From: Verrucomicrobiota bacterium
GTDB lineage: Bacteria; Verrucomicrobiota; Verrucomicrobiia; Limisphaerales; UBA9464
DNA: 64,000 nucleotides
Direction: 5' to 3'
Assembly: GCA_947454705.1 (NCBI GenBank)
Contig: CANGKZ010000017.1
Coordinates: 1-64,000 of the forward strand
In this document: positions 27,199 through 34,939 of the stretch, piece by piece
Position numbering within the stretch: the stretch's first letter is position 1
Layout: each line of letters begins with the position of its first letter
The notes under the pieces: generated by a model
Databases searched by the model: none
The model's input: only the letters and a program-made list of their open reading frames with translations
Told to the model about the DNA's origin: nothing
Program-made: the position numbers and the translations under genes

Positions 27199-28122
27199 AT
27201 GACCTCTTCTAATCCGTTGTTTTCGTCCCAATCATGGTACGTATCAGCCGGTGCAATTGTTGGAATGCTGACCCTTTCCGCGGTTGTGCGTGCTGATTCG
27301 GGGACTCCTTCCGCCATGCCTCAAGTGACCGTCAATGGCGGAAGCGAGCTTGCCGAAGAGATGAAAACCGGGCCGTACAACGCCCCGGAGTGGACGCAGC
27401 ATCGTCGATTCCCCACTACCCGGGTTTATCTCCAAAAGGCCGAATGGGAAGTCGGGGTTGAGCAGTGGTGGCGTGGCCGTTTCTTCCGTGACGGTTCAGC
27501 CAAGCAGAAGCTGCAGGAGGAAATTGAAGTGGGCCTTCCGTATCGAATGCAGTTCGATCTCTACGAGAACTGGACCATCGACAAGAACCGCCGCATGCGG
27601 CACGACAGCATTGCTCCGGAACTGCGTTGGGCGCCGGCGGACTGGGGTAAAATCCCCCTGAATCCCACGCTCTACGGCGAGTGGACCTTCACCGATAAAT
27701 CCGTCGGCCCCGACCTGTTTGAGGTCAAGCTGCTCCTCGGTGAGGAGCTGGCTCCGCGCTGGCACTGGGGATTCAATGCCGCGTATGAACAGGAAGTGGG
27801 CGGCAGTCGCGCCACCGAACTCGCATTGAGCCAGGCCATCAGCTACTCGCTCATCGACAATAAATTCGGGGTCGGTGCAGAAATGGTGTTCCGCCATGAA
27901 TCGGAAGCCGGCGCCCGTAGCCGTCCGGCCTACACCTTCCTCGCCGGACCGAGCGCCCAGTGGCACATCACGCCTTCGGTGCACTTGGATGTGGTTCCGC
28001 TGGTTGGCGCCACGGCGGATTCTCCGCGGGTGGAGTCCTATGTGGTGCTCTCCATCGATGTCTGGCCCGGGGAGCACGGCCCATCCCGTCCTCACGGTCC
28101 CACGTCCACGCGGGCGAATTGA
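27199..28122 (+). CDS. Predicted outer-membrane beta-barrel protein
   Basis: The protein has 307 residues. A signal peptide (VGMLTLSAVVRADS) is followed by alternating amphipathic strands rich in Trp, Tyr and Arg, such as WEVGVEQWWRGRFF, LYGEWTFTD and WHWGFNAAYEQEVGG, as in transmembrane barrels. The last strand SYVVLSIDVWP is followed by a short Gly/Pro/His-rich tail, so a terminal aromatic is absent. It has its own likely promoter and terminator and lies between the giant surface protein and a YdjY-like gene, so it may help export or anchor those proteins. That role is inferred from position only. Confidence 0.65.
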   Translation: MTSSNPLFSSQSWYVSAGAIVGMLTLSAVVRADSGTPSAMPQVTVNGGSELAEEMKTGPYNAPEWTQHRRFPTTRVYLQKAEWEVGVEQWWRGRFFRDGSAKQKLQEEIEVGLPYRMQFDLYENWTIDKNRRMRHDSIAPELRWAPADWGKIPLNPTLYGEWTFTDKSVGPDLFEVKLLLGEELAPRWHWGFNAAYEQEVGGSRATELALSQAISYSLIDNKFGVGAEMVFRHESEAGARSRPAYTFLAGPSAQWHITPSVHLDVVPLVGATADSPRVESYVVLSIDVWPGEHGPSRPHGPTSTRAN

Positions 28123-28150
28123 TATCCCTCCGCTGACCCATTCAACAAAA

Positions 28151-28179
28151 GGCCCGACCTGTTCAGGTTGGGCCTTTTT
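28151..28179 (+). terminator. Rho-independent terminator of the barrel gene
   Basis: The stem GGCCCGACCTG (28151-28161) with CAGGTTGGGCC (28164-28174, one G-U pair) is followed by TTTTTC. It ends 39 bases before the next start codon. Confidence 0.92.
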
Positions 28180-28218
28180 CTTTCTGTCAGGAACGGACAA
28201 TTCCACTATCGTCCCGCC

Positions 28219-29082
28219 ATGTCTTCCTCCGCTGGAATTCAGCGAATCATTCTTGGTCTGTCCTCGGCAGTGGTGTCGTTCACCCTCCTGTTCGGGCAGG
28301 TGACGGAAACGAAGCCGGCCACGGGTGCCGCTCCGAAGGGATCCGATCCCAAGGCGCTCAGTTTTCCCGAAGGCCCAAAGGCGCCCACGAAGACATCTGT
28401 GGCGGAGGCGGCGCGACAGCCGATCAAGAATCTCGGTGCAGGAATTGCCGAGATCGGTCTGGTTCGGATCGACAACAATCTGCGCACGGTTTCATTTCCC
28501 GCCCGCCTGAACATTTCCAGTGTGTCGTTTCCCTTGGAATACGTGCTTGTGAATCATGCCGGGAAAACCCACGAGAGCCTCCTCTCGACGATGGTTGAAC
28601 CGTATCATTTGCAACTGGGGCTCCTTTTGCTCGGGGCGAAGCCCGGCGGGTCTCCCGAGTCGGTCAAGGCGATGATGAAGGGGCAGGTGACCAACACCGT
28701 GATGAGCACCGGATCCTCCCAATTGGTCCGGCCTGGTGCCGAAAAGCTTCCCGGAGAGCGCATTGAAATCGAGGTTTCCTGGCATACCCCCGCGGGCGCG
28801 GTTCGCAAGCGAGCCGAGGAGCTGATCCAAAACACCGCCGTAAAGTCCTCTGCGAAATCCACCGACTGGGTGTTCAATGGATCCCGCATCGCAAATGGCA
28901 TGTTTTACGCGCAGGCCGAGGGCTCGATGATCTCGCTCGTGACCGACGCCAACGCGGTCATCAACTACGAGGGGGCGGGTCACGACAATGACAAGGCTTG
29001 GATCGTGCGGACCAATGCCGTGCCCCCTTCGGAGGTTCCCATCCTTGTGACCATCCGTGTGCCCAAGAAGGGCCGGAATTGA
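28219..29082 (+). CDS. YdjY-like secreted protein, second copy
   Basis: The protein has about 287 residues from ATG 28219; upstream frame lies within the terminator. A signal peptide (LGLSSAVVSFTLLFGQ) and a low-complexity linker precede the same domain as at 20153: GLVRIDNNLRTVSFPA, LEYVLVNHAGKTHESLL, LQLGLLLLGAKPGG and C-terminal WVFNGSRIANGMFYAQ. The shared WxxNGS segment and KTHES/KVHES motif make the two clear paralogues. It is followed within about 120 bases by a secreted cyclase-fold gene, repeating the YdjY/cyclase-fold association seen at 20153-27033. Confidence 0.8.
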   Translation: MSSSAGIQRIILGLSSAVVSFTLLFGQVTETKPATGAAPKGSDPKALSFPEGPKAPTKTSVAEAARQPIKNLGAGIAEIGLVRIDNNLRTVSFPARLNISSVSFPLEYVLVNHAGKTHESLLSTMVEPYHLQLGLLLLGAKPGGSPESVKAMMKGQVTNTVMSTGSSQLVRPGAEKLPGERIEIEVSWHTPAGAVRKRAEELIQNTAVKSSAKSTDWVFNGSRIANGMFYAQAEGSMISLVTDANAVINYEGAGHDNDKAWIVRTNAVPPSEVPILVTIRVPKKGRN

Positions 29083-29200
29083 TTCACTCGTCGCCGGGCA
29101 GGGACCGTTTTCCCCGATGCTGAAAAGCTCCAGAGCTTTGTTTTTGGGAGACATCGCCAGGCCGGGTGGGCGCAGTTGGAGTACCTCGGAGGAGTTTCCC

Positions 29201-30307
29201 GTGATTCTTCGGACTTCGACCTGGAGGTTTCTCTCCGCGTGTTTGCTGTCCTGTCTTTTGTGCGGTGGATTCATCGAAGCCAAGGCGTCGCCTCCGCTCG
29301 GGGATATTTCCGTCCGATTTGAACTGCAGCACGCCATTGATCTCGCGCTGAACCGCCTGGGCTCGCTTCAGCGGGCGAGCGGTGGCTGGGGCAATGACAC
29401 GAATTCGCTGCATGAATTAACCGCCTGGGTGCTGCTGTCGGCCGCGGGGGATCCGGAACACCGCGATCGGAGCGAAAGCGGATTCAAAGTCTCCCGGGCG
29501 CTGGGGTTGCTCGCCGGCGGCGCTCGCACCTCCACTGGGCTCCTGATCGGAACTCATCCGGTGCGAGCAACCGCGGCCAGCCTCGTTGCTTTCCGAACCC
29601 ATCTCACGGCATCGCATGAGGAGTCGGCACGAAACCTCTACGAAGCCCTGGTGCGAAGCGTGAGCTCGGGTGGGGGATGGAATTCCGGGGATCCGAACCG
29701 TGGTCCGGGGGCCGACATCGGCAGCACCACGATGGCCCTTCGCGCCCTGTATTTGCGTGGCGAGACCTTTGGAAACGCGGGGGCAAAGTCCACCAATGCC
29801 AACGCCTCCGCGGCGGCAATAAAGGCGCGCGAGTTTCTTTTGCGGTGCCAGTCCTTTCCAGTCGATGGGACTGACTCGAAGACTAAAGCGTCCTACCGAT
29901 CTCCGGAACCGGTTGCACCCGGCAGTTCTCGGTTCCTTGAAACCTGCGAGGCAATCCTTGGGCTTCTCTACAGCGGCATGTCGCCCGGGGATCCGCAGAT
30001 CGTTTCTGCATTGGATTGGATCGCGGATCATTACGGGGAATTGCAGGCCAGTTCTGCCAAAGAGGTGAACACCTACCGGCTGTATTATACCTTCGCGAGT
30101 GTGATGAGTGTCCTGCGGGTGGATGTATTAAACGATACCGCCAAGCGCCGGCTGGACTGGCGATATGACGTAGTAAGACGCCTCTCGAACCTACAGGAAA
30201 CAAACGGGGAGTGGGGCCCCTCCGCCGGAACGGAAACCGAACGGGTGTGGTGCACCGCGTACGCCACGCTTGCGTTGGAAATTGCGTTCAACGCCCTCGA
30301 TCACTGA
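29201..30307 (+). CDS. Secreted prenyltransferase/squalene-oxidase-repeat protein
   Basis: I place the start at GTG 29201 because a strong GGAGGAG (29188-29194) lies six bases upstream and a good signal peptide follows immediately (FLSACLLSCLLCGGFIEAKA). The frame is open upstream to 29057, overlapping the YdjY gene, but those residues look untranslated. The mature part has alpha-toroid repeats: LGSLQRASGGWGNDTNSLHE, VSSGGGWNSGDPNRG and LSNLQETNGEWGPSAGTE. No DxDD catalytic motif is visible. At 368 residues it is about half the length of a true squalene-hopene cyclase, matching the protein at 14345. It is probably in one unit with the YdjY-like gene and the coiled-coil gene at 30329. Confidence 0.82.
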   Translation: MILRTSTWRFLSACLLSCLLCGGFIEAKASPPLGDISVRFELQHAIDLALNRLGSLQRASGGWGNDTNSLHELTAWVLLSAAGDPEHRDRSESGFKVSRALGLLAGGARTSTGLLIGTHPVRATAASLVAFRTHLTASHEESARNLYEALVRSVSSGGGWNSGDPNRGPGADIGSTTMALRALYLRGETFGNAGAKSTNANASAAAIKAREFLLRCQSFPVDGTDSKTKASYRSPEPVAPGSSRFLETCEAILGLLYSGMSPGDPQIVSALDWIADHYGELQASSAKEVNTYRLYYTFASVMSVLRVDVLNDTAKRRLDWRYDVVRRLSNLQETNGEWGPSAGTETERVWCTAYATLALEIAFNALDH

Positions 30308-30328
30308 ATCGTCCACGCCTTCCTCACG

Positions 30329-31204
30329 ATGAACACCAAAGCAATCCTCATCGCCGCCGCCCTTGTGGTTGCGTCGCTCCTGTTCGCCGCCCGCCAGTCC
30401 TGGCAGGTGTCGCGCCTGGAAACCGAGTTGTCGGATTTGAAGGCATCGGCATCCGCCCTGAACGAGGAGATCGAAACCCTGCGCGGCGAGCGCGACGGCG
30501 GGCAGGTGCGTCGCTCACCGGCCGCTGTGCCCCGGACGCCGGGAGCCGTGGAAGCCGCCGGAGCCGGGGATGCCTCAGAATTGATGCGTCTGCGTTCCCA
30601 GGTGGCGAATCTGAGCCGCAGACTCGCGGAACAGAGTGGTGCTGCGGCAGTAGGTCAGAAACGTGCAGCGGTGGCTGCGGAGGCGAATGCCGGACTTCCT
30701 GCGGATGGAACCAACATGGCCGGGCTGCTGGAAACCGTGGTGGCGGCGCGTGTGACCCAGCTCCGGGACAAGTTGGAACAGAATCCGGCATTGAAGATTC
30801 CGGAGCTCAGCCTGCTGAACGAGCAGGATTGGAAGGAAGTGGTGAAGCAGGGGAATTGGGAGAATTCCGATGAAATGCTTGAGGCGTTCAAGACCCTCCG
30901 GATTCGGGCCAAGGCCCGGTTTGCCGGCACCCTTGGACCGGCGCTTCGCCGCTTTGCGTTGAACAACGGTGGGAATCTACCCGGCGATTTGAACCAGGTG
31001 GCGCCGTTTTTTGATCCGCCCGTGGATCCTGGAATCCTGTCACGGTATTCGATGATTCAGTCGGGGCCGCTTCAGAACCTTGCACCGAACCAGTACGTGG
31101 TGAAGGAGACGATGGTGGTCGATCCCCAGCACGACACGCAGTTCTCCATCGGTCTTTCGGGATACCTGCAGGGCTCGGTTGTGGGACGCGTCCCCGGACG
31201 CTGA
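30329..31204 (+). CDS. Membrane-anchored coiled-coil protein of unknown function
   Basis: The protein has 291 residues. One N-terminal membrane helix (ILIAAALVVASLLFAA) is followed by a coiled coil (SRLETELSDLKASASALNEE and MRLRSQVANLSRRLAEQS) interrupted by an Arg/Pro/Ala-rich linker. A C-terminal globular part follows, in which LRRFALNNGGNLPGDLNQVA and FDPPVDPGILSRYSM stand out. It begins 21 bases after the cyclase-fold gene and is probably co-transcribed. The layout resembles periplasmic anchors of surface or secretion assemblies, but I recognise no family. Confidence 0.65.
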   Translation: MNTKAILIAAALVVASLLFAARQSWQVSRLETELSDLKASASALNEEIETLRGERDGGQVRRSPAAVPRTPGAVEAAGAGDASELMRLRSQVANLSRRLAEQSGAAAVGQKRAAVAAEANAGLPADGTNMAGLLETVVAARVTQLRDKLEQNPALKIPELSLLNEQDWKEVVKQGNWENSDEMLEAFKTLRIRAKARFAGTLGPALRRFALNNGGNLPGDLNQVAPFFDPPVDPGILSRYSMIQSGPLQNLAPNQYVVKETMVVDPQHDTQFSIGLSGYLQGSVVGRVPGR

Positions 31205-31235
31205 ACCAGTTGGCGGAGTTCTCCGCTCGGGCGTC

Positions 31236-32189
31236 TTAGCGTGAGGTGGCAAAGACATCGTAGCGCGGACCGAATTGCGCCAGAAAGGTGAGCGACAAGG
31301 CCCGACGGAACACGAGCACCGGCAGCAGAACCACCGTTCCAACAAACGGGATCATCATCACGCATCCCAGGATGCAGCAGGTCATCACCATGAGGGTCAA
31401 CACCGCCACTCCAATGCCGATGGAGGTGAGGAAGATCATCAACAGATAGCGGAAAAACGCGCCGGTTCGAACCGTGAGGAGGGTTCCGAATTCCTTCCAT
31501 GCCGCGACGCATCCGGATCGATGGAGCCACATGAGCGGGATGATAAAGTCATCGAGGACGATGACTCCAAGAATGGCCGCAAAGAGCAGCACGAGCCACA
31601 GGAGCACTCCCACCACGGCGATCGCCGCGGTCCACACCTTGGGAAGAGTTCCCTCATGGTATCCGTAGGCGACCAACGCCCCGAGACCGACGGTCAGCAG
31701 AAAGAGGGACACCGAGACCGCGACCGTAACCACCCGAAATAGGAAGAGGCTGTCGCCCTGCACGGCGAATTCCTTCCACGGCGCGGCAACCGCAGATCGG
31801 TTACGGGCAATGCTATCCAGAAACAGGAATTGTCCCCGACTCGAGATCCAGAGGATGACGAGCCATACCGCGATTGCCGCCACGACGAGAAACGCGGCGA
31901 GTGGGACCAGCCATAGGACGTTGGTGCTGACGTAGTTTTCGACCTTGGGAACCCACGATTGAATCGTTTCGCGGATTTGGGGTTGGCTGTTCTTTTGAGG
32001 GAATGAGCCGAATGGGTTTCCGCTGAATCCTCCGCCCTGACCAAGCAGGGACAGCCAGGCGCAGAATCCGAGGGTGATCCATTTTTCGATGTCGAAGGGC
32101 GAGAAAAGCACGGTTCGCATGACGGCCCACGCGCGTTCAAAGGCCAGCGTACAGCGGATTGGAGCGTCCGGCTCGGGAAGGGAAGACAT
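31236..32189 (-). CDS. Polytopic membrane protein of unknown function
   Basis: The protein has 317 residues with about six membrane helices. Examples are LWLVPLAAFLVVAAIAVWLV, TAAIAVVGVLLWLVLLFAAI and LLMIFLTSIGIGVAVLTLMV. The N-terminal AFERAWAVMRTVLFSPFDIE resembles that of DUF4013/glycerophosphodiester-type membrane proteins that handle envelope components, though I cannot confirm the family. It converges on the coiled-coil gene with 31 bases between stops. Confidence 0.65.
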   Translation of the reverse strand: MSSLPEPDAPIRCTLAFERAWAVMRTVLFSPFDIEKWITLGFCAWLSLLGQGGGFSGNPFGSFPQKNSQPQIRETIQSWVPKVENYVSTNVLWLVPLAAFLVVAAIAVWLVILWISSRGQFLFLDSIARNRSAVAAPWKEFAVQGDSLFLFRVVTVAVSVSLFLLTVGLGALVAYGYHEGTLPKVWTAAIAVVGVLLWLVLLFAAILGVIVLDDFIIPLMWLHRSGCVAAWKEFGTLLTVRTGAFFRYLLMIFLTSIGIGVAVLTLMVMTCCILGCVMMIPFVGTVVLLPVLVFRRALSLTFLAQFGPRYDVFATSR

Positions 32190-32317
32190 GCGATTCCTTG
32201 GGTTTGCGACGGCTCATTAGCAATGCGCCGTCGGGTATTTCCTGGAACCTTACACACAGCGGCCGCGATTTGAATACAGAGAATAAGAGACCCTGTGCGC
32301 GGAAGTATCGGAATCGA

Positions 32318-32515
32318 AGATCGGAGATCGGAGATCGTTTCTCGGTGGAGGGATGTGGAAGGGGGGAGGAGATGGGAGTTGGGAGCTGGCAGATTGGGCG
32401 GGAATGCGGGCGATGCTGGATATTTGATGCTAGATGCGGTTTTCCAATTTCGCCTTTTTCCTTTGAACTTTTGCCTTCGCTCCGAGGCCTGCTTTCATGC
32501 TTTCCAAATTCACTC
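32318..32515. repeat. Dispersed composite repeat, copy C, with GATCGGAGATCGG block
   Basis: The gap 32190-32542 holds a GATCGGAGATCGGAGATCG block (32318-32340), the reverse complement of 5105-5130. It also holds an uninterrupted composite repeat (32411-32515) with GATGCTGG units, TTTCGCCTTTTTCCTTTGAA and GGCCTGCTTTCATGCTTTCC. It is the empty-site counterpart of the interrupted copy at 12093-12383. No gene is seen here. Confidence 0.85.
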
Positions 32516-32542
32516 CCTCCTCCTTCCTCTGCGGTTCGACTT

Positions 32543-34348
32543 TTATTGGGCCCAAAGGGGGTGCGGGGCTTCGAAGGTCACTGGCTTCAACGTGAGCGGG
32601 TGACGGAATTCGATGCGCAAGGCGTGCAGGCAGAGCGGTTGATCTTCCATCGACAGCGTTTGGCGGTCGCCTCGGGTTCCCAAACCGGAATAGGTCTGGT
32701 CTCCCACCAGCGGGAATCCCAGTTGCTCCAGATGAATCCGAATCTGGTTCGTCCGACCGGTGAACGGTTTCACTTCGAGCAGCGTGGTGCCGTCCAACTC
32801 GGTGTCGCGTCGGAGGACCCGGAACTCCGTCCGCGCAGGCAGGCCCTGTTCGTGGTCCACGGCGCGGGCTCCGAGTTCGCGCGGAGCCGATGCAATGGGG
32901 CACTCGCAGAGGAAGTGATCTTCAGCCGGAGTTCCGCGAACGCGGGCAAGATAGGTCTTCACCACTTCGTTGCGCTCGAACTGCGGTTGCAGGCGTCCGG
33001 CGAAGTGTCGCGTGCGGGTGAAGAGCACAACTCCGGTGGTGTTGGCATCCAGCCGATGCGCGGGATGCGGCCGCTGCGGATGATACAGCACATCGATGAA
33101 ATGCTGCAGGGTGTTGCGATAATACCGTCCGCCGGGATGCATCGGAAGCGGCGCCGGTTTGCTGAGGACGATCAGGGCTTCGTCTTCATGCAGAATCTCG
33201 AAGCGCGGATTCACCGGCGGTTCCACAACATCTACGATGCGGTGCCGGTACCGGACGCCGGCCTTGGCGGTGTCGGCGGTGGATGCGGGTTGGTCGTTGT
33301 CCTGGAGGACGCGTCCGGCTTCGATTTCGCGGGTCCAATCGGTCACCGACAGGGCGGGAATCATGGCCCCGAGGGCTTCTGCGAGCGGGAGTCCGGCGCA
33401 TTTTTCCGAAATGCGAACCGGCTTGAAGTGATCAGCCGGAACGCTGCCGGGAAGCGGATCGATGAGCGTTTCGAGTTTCTGATGCCGCTTCTGGATCGAG
33501 CGCTGGTGCTGTTCCTCCGGGGTGAGAAAGCAGTAGGGGCACGAGACTCCGGGGACGTGCCGGGGATCGGTCTGTTCGGCAACGGTCAGCGGGGACTGGC
33601 ATTTGAAGCACACGCCGGATCCGGTTTCGCGGAGATTGGGTCCAACACCCACGCGTTGATCAAAAACGAAACATTCGCCCCGATAATGCGCCCCGCCGCA
33701 TTCCTCGAAGTACTTCAGGATTCCGCCATCGAGCTGGAATACGTTTTCGAATCCGGCTTGTTCCATGAAGGGACCGGCCTTCTCGCATCGGATCCCGCCG
33801 GTGCAGAACATCACCACGGGCCGATTCTTGAGATCGGCCGGGAGCTTGTTCACCGCGCTGGGGAAATCGCGAAAGTGATCGATGCCGATGGGCAGTGCGT
33901 TCTCGAAGGTGCCCATGCGCACCTCGTAGTCGTTGCGGGTGTCGAGCAGGGTGAGGGGGCGTCCCTCGTCGAGCCACTGCTTGAGCGTGCGCGCGGGGAG
34001 CTTGGGCGAGGTGCGTCGCGCGGGTTCGATTCCGTCGATGCCGAAGGCGATGATCTCCTTCTTCAACCGCACCAGCATGCGGTGAAAGGGCACGTGATCG
34101 GTCTCGCTGTATTTCGGAGTGAGCGTTTCCAGGCCGGGCCAGGAACGGAGCTCGGCCAGCACGCGATCGATCGATCCCGCGGAGCCGGCGAGGAAGAGGT
34201 TGATGCCTTCGTGGCTGAGAAGAATGGTTCCCTTGAGGTTCCAATCGCGGCACTTCGCGAGTAGGTCGGCACGACGCGTACGCAGGTCGGTCAGCGTGGC
34301 GAACTGGTAGGCGGCAATGTTGGTGATCTTTTCCGTGGGCGTATGCAT
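32543..34348 (-). CDS. TrhO-type rhodanese (tRNA U34 hydroxylase) fused to RluA-family pseudouridine synthase
   Basis: The protein has 601 residues. The N-terminal half (about 1-290) matches YceA/TrhO. It has an acylphosphatase-like opening with SHEGINLFLAG, a rhodanese domain with LDTRNDYEVRMGTFENA and active-site loop FCTGGIRCEKA, and a Cys-rich segment (CFKCQ, CPYC). TrhO hydroxylates uridine 34 of certain tRNAs. The C-terminal part (about 365-585) is an RluA-type pseudouridine synthase with catalytic Asp in HRLDANTTGVVLF and the motifs VVKTYLARV and GRTNQIRIHLEQLGFPLVGD. Both activities look intact. I infer a bifunctional RNA-modifying enzyme. The VOC gene lies upstream with a 50-base gap on the same strand. 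Confidence 0.88.
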   Translation of the reverse strand: MHTPTEKITNIAAYQFATLTDLRTRRADLLAKCRDWNLKGTILLSHEGINLFLAGSAGSIDRVLAELRSWPGLETLTPKYSETDHVPFHRMLVRLKKEIIAFGIDGIEPARRTSPKLPARTLKQWLDEGRPLTLLDTRNDYEVRMGTFENALPIGIDHFRDFPSAVNKLPADLKNRPVVMFCTGGIRCEKAGPFMEQAGFENVFQLDGGILKYFEECGGAHYRGECFVFDQRVGVGPNLRETGSGVCFKCQSPLTVAEQTDPRHVPGVSCPYCFLTPEEQHQRSIQKRHQKLETLIDPLPGSVPADHFKPVRISEKCAGLPLAEALGAMIPALSVTDWTREIEAGRVLQDNDQPASTADTAKAGVRYRHRIVDVVEPPVNPRFEILHEDEALIVLSKPAPLPMHPGGRYYRNTLQHFIDVLYHPQRPHPAHRLDANTTGVVLFTRTRHFAGRLQPQFERNEVVKTYLARVRGTPAEDHFLCECPIASAPRELGARAVDHEQGLPARTEFRVLRRDTELDGTTLLEVKPFTGRTNQIRIHLEQLGFPLVGDQTYSGLGTRGDRQTLSMEDQPLCLHALRIEFRHPLTLKPVTFEAPHPLWAQ

Positions 34349-34398
34349 CCGGCTTGGACGCGAGCCTACCGGAGGTCGCGTCGCGCGTCAGCACGCGA

Positions 34399-34926
34399 TC
34401 AAGCCGATGCCGGAACCCCGGGATTGTGCAGCGCAAGGAGTCCGGCAAGGTCCAGCGGTTCACTCACCATGGATAGTTCGCCCCGGGCATCGCGCGGCCA
34501 TTCGGATTCGGGATAATCCCAGTAAAGCTCCACCCCGTTGCCGTCGGGATCGCGCAGGTAAATGGCCTGGCTGACTCCATGGTCGGCCGCGCCGTCGAGC
34601 GGGATGCCCGCGCGAATCACGCGATGCAGCACTTCCGAAAGTCCCTCGCGCGTGGGCAGCAACACGGCGACGTGGTACAGGCCGGTGGTTCCCGGGCCCG
34701 GGGGATTCCCGCCGTGGCTTTCCCAGGTGTTGAGGCCGATGTGGTGGTGATACCCGCCGGCGCTGAGGAACACGGCCTGGCGTCCGTAACGCTGGGTAAC
34801 CTGGAACCCGATCACATCGCGCCAGAAGGCGAGGGAGCGTTCCAAATCCGATACCTTGAGGTGCACGTGTCCGATCCGCGTTGCGGCGGGAAGGACGGCA
34901 TGTGGAGAGGCTGCGACGTTCGCCAT
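34399..34926 (-). CDS. VOC-family (glyoxalase/extradiol dioxygenase-like) protein
   Basis: The protein has about 175 residues from ATG 34926; upstream frame overlaps the neighbouring gene and is unlikely to be used. RIGHVHLKVSDLERSLAFWR begins the first beta-alpha-beta-beta-beta module. GLYHVAVLLPTREGL and AIYLRDPDGNGVELYWD give the second, with His, His and Glu in the usual metal positions. This resembles BphC/catechol-2,3-dioxygenase-like single-unit VOC proteins; the substrate cannot be told. It starts 13 bases after the cytochrome/FG-GAP gene, so the two are probably co-transcribed. Confidence 0.85.
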   Translation of the reverse strand: MANVAASPHAVLPAATRIGHVHLKVSDLERSLAFWRDVIGFQVTQRYGRQAVFLSAGGYHHHIGLNTWESHGGNPPGPGTTGLYHVAVLLPTREGLSEVLHRVIRAGIPLDGAADHGVSQAIYLRDPDGNGVELYWDYPESEWPRDARGELSMVSEPLDLAGLLALHNPGVPASA

Positions 34927-34939
34927 GCCGGAGGCTAAT

